Part shown: in pieces, positions 1 through 5,762 of the stretch
Layout: each line of letters starts with the position of its first letter
Numbering within the stretch: position 1 is the first letter of the stretch
Assembly (NCBI GenBank): GCA_017308345.1
Contig: JAFKFE010000418.1
Coordinates: 1-5,762, forward strand
DNA from: Alphaproteobacteria bacterium
GTDB taxonomy: Bacteria; Pseudomonadota; Alphaproteobacteria; Rhizobiales; Rhizobiaceae
Reading direction: 5' to 3'
Length of the DNA stretch: 5,762 bases
Position numbers and translations under genes: made by a program
Notes under the pieces: generated by a model
What the model was told of the DNA's origin: nothing
Database searches by the model: none
Seen by the model: the letters and a program-made list of their open reading frames with translations, nothing else

Positions 1-507
1 GGCCTTCTGCGAATCCGGGCTGAGGATCGGGAACTCCTTGAGCACGAAGCGCAGGTCCGGGTCGGACTTGGTGAGAGCCTGCATGTCCTCGATGGCGCGT
101 TTGCAGAAGCCGCAATTGTAGTCGTAGAACTCGACGATCGTGACCTTGCCCTTCGGGTTGCCGACGACGCCGTCGAAGGTGGAGTTGAAGATCTCGTCCT
201 TGGAATTCTTGATGACGCCGAGCGCGGCGAGCCGCTGTTCCTCCTTCTGCTTGGCTTCCAGCGCGTCCTGTACCTCGAGCAGGACTTCCGGATTCTTCAG
301 GAGATAATCGCGGATGATGCCCTCGACCTCCTTGCGGTCGATCTTGGTGTCACCGGAGATCTTGGTGTCGCCGGAAGACGTGGCCTGAGCCACCTGCACG
401 GTGTCGGCCTTCGCGGCCTGCGGGTTTCCCGCCACGAAACCGAAGGCCAGCATGCCGAGCGCCACCGCCAGACCGCCAGCACTGCCAAGCAGGATTGCCT
501 TGTTCAT
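1..507 (-). CDS. DsbA-family thiol-disulfide oxidoreductase, C-terminus off the left edge
   Basis: Periplasmic thioredoxin-fold protein of the DsbA/ScsC/BdbD type, expected to oxidise or isomerise disulfides in exported proteins. The 169 visible residues start at the ATG at 505-507, which has a good Shine-Dalgarno (AGGAA, 516-520) 8 bases upstream. Residues 1-34 form a signal peptide or N-terminal anchor: MNK, a hydrophobic stretch to about residue 27, and a possible cleavage site after AKA at 32-34. Residues 57-95 (DRKEVEGIIRDYLLKNPEVL and on) resemble the helical N-terminal domain of ScsC-like DsbA proteins. The thioredoxin strand VTIVEFYDYNCGFC carries the active-site pair C132-G-F-C135. 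The cis-proline loop and C-terminal helices, perhaps 80-90 residues, lie beyond the window, so DsbA-like oxidase and DsbC-like isomerase activity cannot be separated. It follows the M48 protease gene after 59 bp and is probably its operon partner. Confidence 0.9.
   Translation of the reverse strand, partial: MNKAILLGSAGGLAVALGMLAFGFVAGNPQAAKADTVQVAQATSSGDTKISGDTKIDRKEVEGIIRDYLLKNPEVLLEVQDALEAKQKEEQRLAALGVIKNSKDEIFNSTFDGVVGNPKGKVTIVEFYDYNCGFCKRAIEDMQALTKSDPDLRFVLKEFPILSPDSQKA
340..375 (-). repeat. 18-bp tandem duplication inside the DsbA-family gene
   Basis: Two adjacent 18-bp units, 340-357 and 358-375, differ at a single base (352 A, 370 G). The difference is synonymous, so the protein carries SGDTKI twice in a row at residues 45-56. 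The repeat lies in the linker between the signal peptide and the folded N-terminal helices, where a six-residue insertion is likely to be tolerated. It looks like a simple in-frame slippage duplication with one later silent change. Confidence 0.9.
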
Positions 508-566
508 CGTCGTCGTTCCTTTTGCCTGTTCCGGTCCGCCTTGGTCGCCGCCAACGTCCGGGAGGT

Positions 567-1976
567 TCACTTCAGTTTGTTCGATGGCGTATAGTTTATG
601 ATATCCTGAGCGCGGACCCAGCGGGGTTCGCCGTGCTTCAACTTCTGTTGAGCGCGCATGGCGAAGATCTTCGCGTTCTTGTAGTCGCCCGAATAGTAAT
701 GGCCCTCGGCGGTGGCGAGATCGGCGGCCGGAATGTCGCCCTGTTCTCCATAAGCCTGCGCCAGGAAACGGTAAGCTTCGGCATTCTCCTTGTCCCGCCC
801 GACGCCGTTGTTGAGCTGGACCACTGCCTTCTTCAGCGAATCGGGCGTGCCCACCGCCATCAGCGCCTGGCCGAGCGAGACCAGCAGCAATCCCGAATGC
901 GCCGGATCGAGGCTGACCGCCTTGGCATAGGCGTCCGCCGCGTCCTTCGGCTTGTTGGCCTTCATCAGGATATCGCCGCGCAGTTCCTGGAAATAGGGGT
1001 TCTTCGGCTGCTCCTTGATCAGCGCCGCCGTCTTTGTCAGCGCCGCGCCCGGATTGCCGTAGAGATAGGTCTGCTGCGCGTCGCCATAGCGTGAGGCCAG
1101 GCTTCCCGGGTTCTTGCGCATCAGCCGAGCAACGGCCGCCTGGCCCTGCATATAGGCGGCGATCTTGATGCGCATCATGTCATGCCGCTGCTGCAGCGCC
1201 GGCGGGTCGACGACGTTGACGAAAGGGCTTTGCTTGACGAGCACCTCGAGGTTGGCGATGCGCTCCTGCGGCATCGGATGGCTGATCCGGTAGGGATCGA
1301 CCTGCGTGCCGGCCAGCGACAGCGCGCTCTGGAAGCGGCCGAAGGTCTTCAGCATGCCCATGCCGGACTGGCCGGTGGCGTTCAGATAGGTGATCGCCGA
1401 GCGGTCGGCGGTGATCTCTTCGGTACGCTGATAGGCGAGAATCGAGCGCTGCGCCATCTCGCCGCCGCCGGCAGCGACGCCCATGCCCGCGCCCGCCAGG
1501 CCCCTACTGTTGGTGGTGGCGCCGGCAACCATGGCGCCGGCGCCGAGCAGCGTGGCGATGATGGCCATGGTCTTGGCGCGGTCGAGCTGGTCGCGCAATT
1601 TCTGCTGATGCCCGCCCGCTATGTGGCCGGCCTCATGCGCGATGACGCCGATGATCTCGTTCGGCGTTTCGGCGGTCACCAGCGCGCCGGTGTTGACGAA
1701 CAGGCGCCGTCCGGTGACGAAGGCGTTGAAACTCTGATCGTTGACGAGAACGATGTCGATGCCGTCATTGGCAAGCCCCGCCGCCTTGAAGATCGGCCGG
1801 GCGTAGTCGCGCACCAGCGCCTCGATCTCGGCGTCGCGCACCACCGGCACACCCTGCGCGAAGGCGCTGACGGAGCTTGAAACGGCGACGGCGGCGGCAA
1901 GCAGAAGCGTCGCCAACCCGCGCGCCGTCCGGCTGAGGGATTCTTTGCCAATCGATGGTCGGGGTCGGCTCAACAT
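567..1976 (-). CDS. BepA-like M48 family zinc metalloprotease with TPR repeats
   Basis: Secreted zinc metalloprotease/chaperone of the BepA (YfgC) type; this family acts in the periplasm on outer-membrane protein assembly. Length is 469 aa, close to the 487 of E. coli BepA. Residues 1-40 are a Sec signal peptide: basic RTARG, hydrophobic LATLLLAAAVAV, probable cleavage after SAFA. The M48 domain covers about 45-260. HEAGH at 114-118 gives zinc ligands H114 and H118 and catalytic E115; EEITAD supplies the third ligand E187 and D191. SHPMPQERI around H233 matches the conserved loop holding the regulatory histidine of BepA. Residues about 275-450 are helical TPR-like repeats. The frame stays open upstream to an ATG at 2147, but only the start at 1976 puts the signal peptide at the N-terminus and leaves room for a divergent promoter. 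Its Shine-Dalgarno is weak. The exact substrate is unknown. Confidence 0.92.
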   Translation of the reverse strand: MLSRPRPSIGKESLSRTARGLATLLLAAAVAVSSSVSAFAQGVPVVRDAEIEALVRDYARPIFKAAGLANDGIDIVLVNDQSFNAFVTGRRLFVNTGALVTAETPNEIIGVIAHEAGHIAGGHQQKLRDQLDRAKTMAIIATLLGAGAMVAGATTNSRGLAGAGMGVAAGGGEMAQRSILAYQRTEEITADRSAITYLNATGQSGMGMLKTFGRFQSALSLAGTQVDPYRISHPMPQERIANLEVLVKQSPFVNVVDPPALQQRHDMMRIKIAAYMQGQAAVARLMRKNPGSLASRYGDAQQTYLYGNPGAALTKTAALIKEQPKNPYFQELRGDILMKANKPKDAADAYAKAVSLDPAHSGLLLVSLGQALMAVGTPDSLKKAVVQLNNGVGRDKENAEAYRFLAQAYGEQGDIPAADLATAEGHYYSGDYKNAKIFAMRAQQKLKHGEPRWVRAQDIINYTPSNKLK

Positions 1977-2161
1977 AGGTCCACTGGTAGACGAGCGGGC
2001 GAAAGATGAAAAGTCGGCGCCGGCAACTTCCTGCGTGCTTGTGATCCCCACATCAATCGGGCATTTGTGCGGCGCTGTCCTCGAACCGGGGCGGTTCGAG
2101 GGCAGGTCCGTGACGGTTTTGGTCCGGAATTTCGCCGGATAAGGCACTTGGAAGAGGTCAA
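1977..2161. promoter_or_regulatory. Divergent intergenic region between protease and aminotransferase genes
   Basis: This 185-bp stretch separates two divergently transcribed units, so promoters for both should lie here. I could not pick out a convincing -35/-10 pair in either direction; matches to TTGAC and TATAAT-like boxes have wrong spacing or poor fit. Visible contents are a strong inverted repeat at 2075-2105, two direct GGTCCG copies at 2105-2110 and 2121-2126 with a 16-bp period, and the purine-rich ribosome binding site GGAAGAGG (2150-2157) ahead of the aminotransferase ATG. The promoter role comes from gene layout, not recognised boxes. Confidence 0.55.
2075..2105. promoter_or_regulatory. 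Inverted repeat, candidate operator
   Basis: Left arm CTGTCCTCGAACCG (2075-2088) and right arm CGGTTCGAGGGCAG (2092-2105) flank a 3-bp GGG spacer. Thirteen of 14 positions are complementary; the exception is T2078 opposite G2102, which would still pair in RNA. The inner 10 bp of each arm are perfect. The dyad sits about 57 bp before the aminotransferase start and about 100 bp before the protease start, suiting a repressor or activator site that could serve one or both units. No T-run follows directly on either strand, so it is not a typical rho-independent terminator. The regulator is unknown. Confidence 0.55.
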
Positions 2162-3310
2162 ATGGTCGTTTCGCTTTCGCGCCGGGGAGAGGTCGAGCCC
2201 TTCCACGCCATGGACATCCTGGCGGAAGCCAACCGGCTGAAGGCCACGGGCGTGCCCGTGGTGTCGATGGCCGTCGGCCAGCCGTCCGATCCCGCGCCGG
2301 CCGGCGTTCGCGAGGCGGCGGCCGCCGCGCTCAGGCATGGCCGCATCGGCTACACCGACGCCTTGGGGCTGGCTGAATTGCGCAAGGTGATCGCGGCGCA
2401 TTATGGCGAGCATTACGGGATCGACGTCGCGCCGTCGCGCATCGCCGTCACGACCGGTTCGTCGGCCGCCTTCAACCTCGCTTTCCTGGCCATGTTCGAC
2501 CCGGGCGATCGCGTCGCCATCGCCGCGCCCGGCTATCCGGCCTACCGCAACATCATGGCCGCGCTCGGCATCGAGATCGTCGAGATCGAGCTCGGCGCGG
2601 ATGCATATTTGCATGCCGATCACCTCAAGAACGCGCATCGCGAGAAGCCGCTGAAGGGCGTTCTGTTCGCCAGCCCCGCCAATCCGACCGGCGCGGTGAT
2701 CCCGGCCGACGAGCTTGCGGCACTGGTGAAGACGGCCGAGGAGCTCGGCATGGCCGTCATCTCGGACGAAATCTACCACCGGCTGGCCTATGCGGCGCCC
2801 GATGTCACCGCGCTGGCGCATGGCGCCGGCGTGACCGTGATCAACTCCTTCTCGAAATACTATTGCATGACCGGCTGGCGCATTGGCTGGATGGTGCTGC
2901 CCGAAGAACTGGTGCGGCCGGTGGAGCGCATCGCCCAGAGCCTCTATATCTCGCCGCCGGAATTGTCGCAGGTCGCCGCGATCGAAGCCTTCAAGGCAAC
3001 TGAGGAGCTGGAAAAGGTGAAGGCGCGCTACGCCTGGAACCGCGACCTTCTGATGAAACGCCTGCCGGAGCTTGGCTTCGCGCTCGCCGCGCCCATGGAC
3101 GGCGCCTTCTACGCCTTCTGCGATGTGACCCGCCACACCAATGACAGCATGGCTTTCGCGCGCAAGATGCTGGCCGAGGCGCATGTCGCGGCGACGCCCG
3201 GCCGCGATTTCGACCCGCGGCAGGGCCATCGCACCATGCGCTTTTCCTATGCCGGCTCCCATGACGACATGGTCGAGGCGCTGGCGCGCATCGAACGCTG
3301 GTTGAAATAG
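2162..3310 (+). CDS. PLP-dependent class I/II aminotransferase
   Basis: Cytoplasmic fold-type I aminotransferase of 382 aa, usual family length (about 380-400), with no signal peptide. Visible landmarks are the cofactor-ring-stacking tyrosine Y125 in [10 protein letters not shown]174 in SPANPTG, D202 in ISDEIYH (pairs with the pyridine nitrogen), Schiff-base lysine K232 in SFSKYY, R240 in TGWRIGW (phosphate contact), and R360 in TMRFSYA, the arginine that binds the substrate alpha-carboxylate. All catalytic residues expected for an active enzyme are present. The start at 2162 is preceded by GGAAGAGG and keeps the conserved N-terminal segment. It resembles the aspartate aminotransferase-like subgroup, but the substrate cannot be read from sequence; aspartate, alanine, aromatic or branched amino acids are all possible. 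The glutaminase gene begins 5 bp after its stop, indicating one transcript and a link to glutamate supply. Confidence 0.93.
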   Translation: MVVSLSRRGEVEPFHAMDILAEANRLKATGVPVVSMAVGQPSDPAPAGVREAAAAALRHGRIGYTDALGLAELRKVIAAHYGEHYGIDVAPSRIAVTTGSSAAFNLAFLAMFDPGDRVAIAAPGYPAYRNIMAALGIEIVEIELGADAYLHADHLKNAHREKPLKGVLFASPANPTGAVIPADELAALVKTAEELGMAVISDEIYHRLAYAAPDVTALAHGAGVTVINSFSKYYCMTGWRIGWMVLPEELVRPVERIAQSLYISPPELSQVAAIEAFKATEELEKVKARYAWNRDLLMKRLPELGFALAAPMDGAFYAFCDVTRHTNDSMAFARKMLAEAHVAATPGRDFDPRQGHRTMRFSYAGSHDDMVEALARIERWLK

Positions 3311-3315
3311 AAGCC

Positions 3316-4245
3316 ATGCCGGAACTCGAGCAAGCATTGGCGGAAGTCGCCGCCGAAATGGCCGAGCGCGCGGATCGTGGCGAGGTGGCAGCCTATATCC
3401 CGCAGCTCGGCAAGGTCGATCCGAGGAAATTCGGCATCGCCGCCGTGACCAATGATGGCCGCGTCATCCTTGCCGGCGATGCCGACCAGCCCTTTTCGAT
3501 CCAGAGTGTCTCGAAGGTCTTCACCTTGACGCTGGCGCTGGGCAAGATCGGCGATGCGCTCTGGCACCGCGTCGGCCGCGAGCCGTCCGGCAATCCGTTC
3601 AACTCGATCGTTCAGCTCGAGCACGAGAGCGGCATTCCGCGCAATCCGTTCATCAATGCCGGCGCCATCGTCGTCTCCGACGTATTGCTCGCCGGCCATC
3701 AGCCGCGCGAGGCGATCGGCGAGATCCTGCGCTTCATCCAGTTCCTCGCCGATGACGAGACGATCATCATCGACCGCGAGGTGGCGGCATCCGAGAGGGC
3801 CACCGGCTACCGCAACTTCGCTTTGGCCAACTACATGAAATCCTTCGGCAATCTCCATCATGAGCCGGATCTGGCGCTGGGCGTCTACTTCCACCATTGC
3901 GCGATCGCCATGAGCTGCCGCCAGCTTGCCATGGCTGGCCGGTTCCTCGCCAATGGCGGCAGGAACCCGGCGACCGGGCATTCGGTCGTGTCGGCCGAGC
4001 GGGCGCGCCGCATCGGCGCGTTGATGCTGACCTGCGGCCACTATGACGGTTCCGGCGATTTCGCCTTTCGCGTCGGCATTCCAGGCAAGAGCGGCGTCGG
4101 CGGCGGCATTCTAGGCATCGTGCCCGGCGTTGCCTCGCTGGCGGTGTGGTCGCCAGGCCTCAACGAGAACGGCAACTCCAAGCTCGGCTCCATCGCTTTG
4201 GAGAAGCTCGCCCGGATGATGAACTGGTCGATCTTCGCGCCTTAA
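3316..4245 (+). CDS. glsA: Glutaminase A
   Basis: Hydrolyses L-glutamine to L-glutamate and ammonia in the cytoplasm. It has 309 aa, matching the 308-310 aa bacterial enzymes YneH and YbaS, with the beta-lactamase-like serine fold of the family. The SxxK catalytic dyad is S64-V-S-K67. Other family positions are Y27 in AAYIPQL, N114 in PFINAGAI, E160 and N167 (seven apart, as in human GLS), Y191 in GVYFHH, Y243 in CGHYDGSG, and the [12 protein letters not shown] loop with V261. No ankyrin, STAS or cyclic-nucleotide domain is attached. The ATG lies 5 bp after the aminotransferase stop with only a weak AGAAG site overlapping that stop, so translational coupling is likely. Rhizobia can carry more than one glutaminase; whether this one serves acid resistance, nitrogen supply or glutamate supply is not visible here. 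Confidence 0.96.
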   Translation: MPELEQALAEVAAEMAERADRGEVAAYIPQLGKVDPRKFGIAAVTNDGRVILAGDADQPFSIQSVSKVFTLTLALGKIGDALWHRVGREPSGNPFNSIVQLEHESGIPRNPFINAGAIVVSDVLLAGHQPREAIGEILRFIQFLADDETIIIDREVAASERATGYRNFALANYMKSFGNLHHEPDLALGVYFHHCAIAMSCRQLAMAGRFLANGGRNPATGHSVVSAERARRIGALMLTCGHYDGSGDFAFRVGIPGKSGVGGGILGIVPGVASLAVWSPGLNENGNSKLGSIALEKLARMMNWSIFAP

Positions 4246-4256
4246 AAGCAACTCTG

Positions 4257-4279
4257 GGAAAAGTGCCCAGCGGTTTTCC
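4257..4279. repeat. Intergenic hairpin repeat, copy 1
   Basis: A 23-bp unit with terminal inverted arms GGAAAA (4257-4262) and TTTTCC (4274-4279) around a GC-rich core GTGCCCAGCGG. It starts 12 bp after the glutaminase stop. It matches copy 2 (4305-4327) closely, offset by 48 bp. The style, GGAAAA-GTG...GCGG-TTTTCC, recalls a short dispersed intergenic element that I associate with Rhizobiales genomes; that link is from memory. Confidence 0.6.
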
Positions 4280-4304
4280 GTGCGTAAGCAAACATCGCAA
4301 TTCC

Positions 4305-4327
4305 GGAAAAAGTGCGCGGCGGTTTCC
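4305..4327. repeat. Intergenic hairpin repeat, copy 2
   Basis: Second 23-bp copy: GGAAAAAGTG, core CGCGGCGG, then TTTCC. Compared with copy 1 it gains one A on the left and loses one T on the right, so the length is unchanged, and the core differs at two positions. It is preceded by AATTCCGGAA, so the left boundary is itself a short palindrome. It lies between copy 1 and the terminator, inside the untranslated tail of the aminotransferase-glutaminase transcript. Confidence 0.55.
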
Positions 4328-4357
4328 AGACTGCGCGGGAATGGCTCTCGCAAAATG

Positions 4358-4392
4358 AAAAATCCCACGCCGGATCCGGCGTGGGACTTTTT
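4358..4392. terminator. Bidirectional rho-independent terminator
   Basis: Positions 4363-4386 are a perfect 24-bp palindrome (half-site TCCCACGCCGGA) that folds into a GC-rich hairpin of about 10 bp with a GATC loop on either strand. On the plus strand it is followed by C and TTTTT (4388-4392); on the minus strand the preceding AAAAA (4358-4362) reads as a T-run, extended by another at 4352-4355. It sits between the convergent ends of glsA (stop at 4245) and rne (stop at 4422), 36 bp beyond the rne stop, and should end both transcripts. Confidence 0.88.
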
Positions 4393-4421
4393 CAACAGAT
4401 CACTCTAACGACCTGAAAGCC

Positions 4422-5762
4422 TTAGAAGAAACCCTTGCGCTGCCACCAGCCGGCACGCTTCGGCTTGTCCTCGGTCTTGGCTTCGTCGGACACGTTCGAG
4501 GACACGACGGGAACAACCGGCGCGTCGATCGACTGCGGCTTGCGGCGCGTTGGATGGGCGGCAGGCTCCGCCTCGGCCGCCGCGGGAGCGGCAAGCGCCG
4601 GCTCCGGTTCGACTGCCACGGGTGCGGCCTGGGCTTGCGCCACAGGTTCGGACACCGTCTCGGCCACGGTTTCCTCGGCGGCTTTCTTTGCGCGCGAACG
4701 GCGGGGCTTCTTCGGCTTCTCAACCGCCTCGGCATCGTCATTGGCGGCCGCGGGAGCAGCGGGCTGCTCGGGCGCGGCTGGCGCCGGAGCCGGCTCGCCG
4801 ACGGCGTCGACGTCTTGCGCCGCCTCGTCCTCGATGTCGCCGACAGCCTCGCCGGCAACGGCCTCTGAGGCCTCGTCTTCACGGCGATTGCGCTTGCCGC
4901 CGCGCTTGCCGCGGCGCCGCTTCTTGCCGGCGGCATCTTCGGCTGCCGCCACGGCCTCGCCGCCGTCGGTCGCCTCCTGGGCTGCTTCTTCCGTTGCATC
5001 CGCGACATCGTCGTCGGCTTCGCCAACCTCCGCCGGCGTCGCCGCGACATCGCCGGTATGCTCGCGGTCGCGATCCCTGCCGCCACGCCGCCTTCTGCGC
5101 TTGCGGCGCTTGCGATCACGGCCATCGCCGTCCTCGGACCGCTGCTGGTGCTGGCCGTGCTGCGGTTGGCGGGGCTGTTCAGCCTGGACCGAAACTTCCT
5201 CTTCGTCCTCTTCGACGACGATCTCGTCCTCGGGCTCTTCCGGTTCGACATAGGCCGGCAGGCTGCGCACCTCGACGAAGCCTTCCGGCTTCTCGGCAAC
5301 GGCGCCGCGGAAGATGGCGTAATGCTGGGTGCCGAGCGTTTCATCGGCCTCGATCGTGATCGTCAGGCCGAAGCGGGCTTCGAGCTCAACCAGGTTGGCG
5401 CGCTTGTGGTTGAGCACATAAAGCGCGGTCGCGGATGGCGTGCGCACGATGATGTGGCTGCGCGAATCCTTGAGCAGGAATTCCTCGATCGCCCGCACCA
5501 CCATCAGCGCCACGGAAGAATCGGAGCGCACATGGCCGGTGCCGCCGCAATGCGGGCAGGGCTTCATGGTCGATTCCAGCACGCTGGCGCGGATGCGCTG
5601 GCGCGACATTTCCATCAGGCCGAAATGCGAGATGCGGCCGACCTGGATACGGGCGCGGTCGTTCTTGAGGTGATCCTTCAGCCGCTTATCGACGGAGCGG
5701 TTGTTGCGCTTCTCCTCCATGTCGATGAAGTCGATGACGATCAGGCCGGCAAGGTCGCGCAG
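4422..5762 (-). CDS. rne: Ribonuclease E, C-terminal 446 codons, N-terminus off the right edge
   Basis: Endoribonuclease that starts mRNA decay, processes stable RNA and scaffolds the RNA degradosome. The window edge falls in frame. Residue 11 of the visible part (D in GLIVIDFIDM) aligns with Mg-binding D346 of E. coli RNase E, and C69-P-H-C72 aligns with the zinc-link C404-C407; both gaps are 58 residues, so the core is colinear. About 335 or more N-terminal residues (S1, 5' sensor, other metal aspartate) are missing. Residues 1 to about 165 end the catalytic region. The rest is low-complexity tail: acidic 173-190, then Arg/Lys blocks at 215-233, 280-294 and 349-360 separated by Ala/Glu/Pro-rich acidic stretches. 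It ends KPKRAGWWQRKGFF, matching the GWW peptide that binds PNPase in Caulobacter. That tail favours RNase E over RNase G. The gene converges on glsA and shares its terminator. Confidence 0.96.
   Translation of the reverse strand: MRDLAGLIVIDFIDMEEKRNNRSVDKRLKDHLKNDRARIQVGRISHFGLMEMSRQRIRASVLESTMKPCPHCGGTGHVRSDSSVALMVVRAIEEFLLKDSRSHIIVRTPSATALYVLNHKRANLVELEARFGLTITIEADETLGTQHYAIFRGAVAEKPEGFVEVRSLPAYVEPEEPEDEIVVEEDEEEVSVQAEQPRQPQHGQHQQRSEDGDGRDRKRRKRRRRRGGRDRDREHTGDVAATPAEVGEADDDVADATEEAAQEATDGGEAVAAAEDAAGKKRRRGKRGGKRNRREDEASEAVAGEAVGDIEDEAAQDVDAVGEPAPAPAAPEQPAAPAAANDDAEAVEKPKKPRRSRAKKAAEETVAETVSEPVAQAQAAPVAVEPEPALAAPAAAEAEPAAHPTRRKPQSIDAPVVPVVSSNVSDEAKTEDKPKRAGWWQRKGFF

Noticed and set aside
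297..488. 63-codon minus-strand frame overlapping the DsbA-family gene
   Set aside because: It is out of frame with the DsbA-family gene, which has a signal peptide, a CxxC motif and a good ribosome site. Its product is Arg/Pro/Ser-rich as in shadow frames.
1182..1880. 232-codon plus-strand frame opposite the M48 protease
   Set aside because: It is antisense to the HEAGH-bearing protease domain and its product has no recognisable features.
2075..2120. Inverted repeat at 2075-2105 as a rho-independent terminator
   Set aside because: The nearest T-run on the plus strand (2117-2120) is more than 10 bases after the stem and only four bases long. There is no T-run on the other strand, and no gene ends here.
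2105..2143. Promoter GTGACG ... GATAAG ahead of the aminotransferase
   Set aside because: The spacing between the two boxes is about 22 bp, too long for a sigma-70 type promoter, and both boxes are poor matches.
1970..3337. 455-codon open frame on the minus strand across the aminotransferase gene
   Set aside because: It is antisense to a gene with all catalytic motifs. Its product is rich in Arg, His and Gly with no recognisable domain, as expected for a shadow frame in high-GC coding DNA.
3247..4041. 264-codon minus-strand frame opposite glsA
   Set aside because: It lies opposite a clear glutaminase and has shadow-like composition with no motif.
4435..5253. Long plus-strand frames (272 and 269 codons) opposite the RNase E tail
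   Set aside because: Their Ser/Ala- or Arg/Pro-rich low-complexity products mirror the repetitive GC-rich codons of the RNase E tail. The minus-strand frame is confirmed by the catalytic core upstream and the GWW motif at the end.

Overview
The window looks like chromosomal DNA of a Rhizobiales alphaproteobacterium, most likely Mesorhizobium or a close relative. The evidence is high GC with strong G/C third-position preference, protein sequences of rhizobial type (an RNase E with the alphaproteobacterial C-terminal GWW motif, a BepA-like M48 protease beside a DsbA-family protein), and an intergenic GGAAAA...TTTTCC repeat of a style common in this order. The genus is inference. There are no rRNA, tRNA, CRISPR, insertion sequence or phage signals. 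All five genes are intact or cut only by the window edges.

Layout, left to right. (1) 1-1976, minus strand: a probable two-gene envelope operon. A secreted BepA-like M48 zinc metalloprotease with TPR repeats (567-1976) is followed 59 bp downstream by a DsbA-family thiol-disulfide oxidoreductase (1-507, C-terminus off the left edge). (2) 1977-2161: a 185-bp divergent intergenic region with a strong near-perfect inverted repeat (2075-2105), the best operator candidate in the window. (3) 2162-4245, plus strand: a class I/II PLP aminotransferase and a glutaminase (glsA) separated by only 5 bp and almost certainly co-transcribed. (4) 4246-4421: a convergent intergenic region with two imperfect copies of a 23-bp hairpin repeat and a bidirectional rho-independent terminator built on a perfect 24-bp palindrome. 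(5) 4422-5762, minus strand: the C-terminal 446 codons of RNase E (rne), covering the end of the catalytic core, the zinc-link cysteines and the whole disordered degradosome-scaffold tail.

The genes form three functional units. The protease and Dsb-like protein probably act together on quality control and disulfide chemistry of envelope proteins. Glutaminase releases glutamate and ammonia from glutamine, and its neighbour can plausibly use glutamate or a derived amino acid as amino donor. RNase E is a separate housekeeping unit for RNA processing and decay. I found no new multi-gene system. The items most worth a second look are the operator-like dyad, the paired intergenic repeats, the charge-patterned RNase E tail, and the pairing of the M48 protease with the Dsb-like protein.
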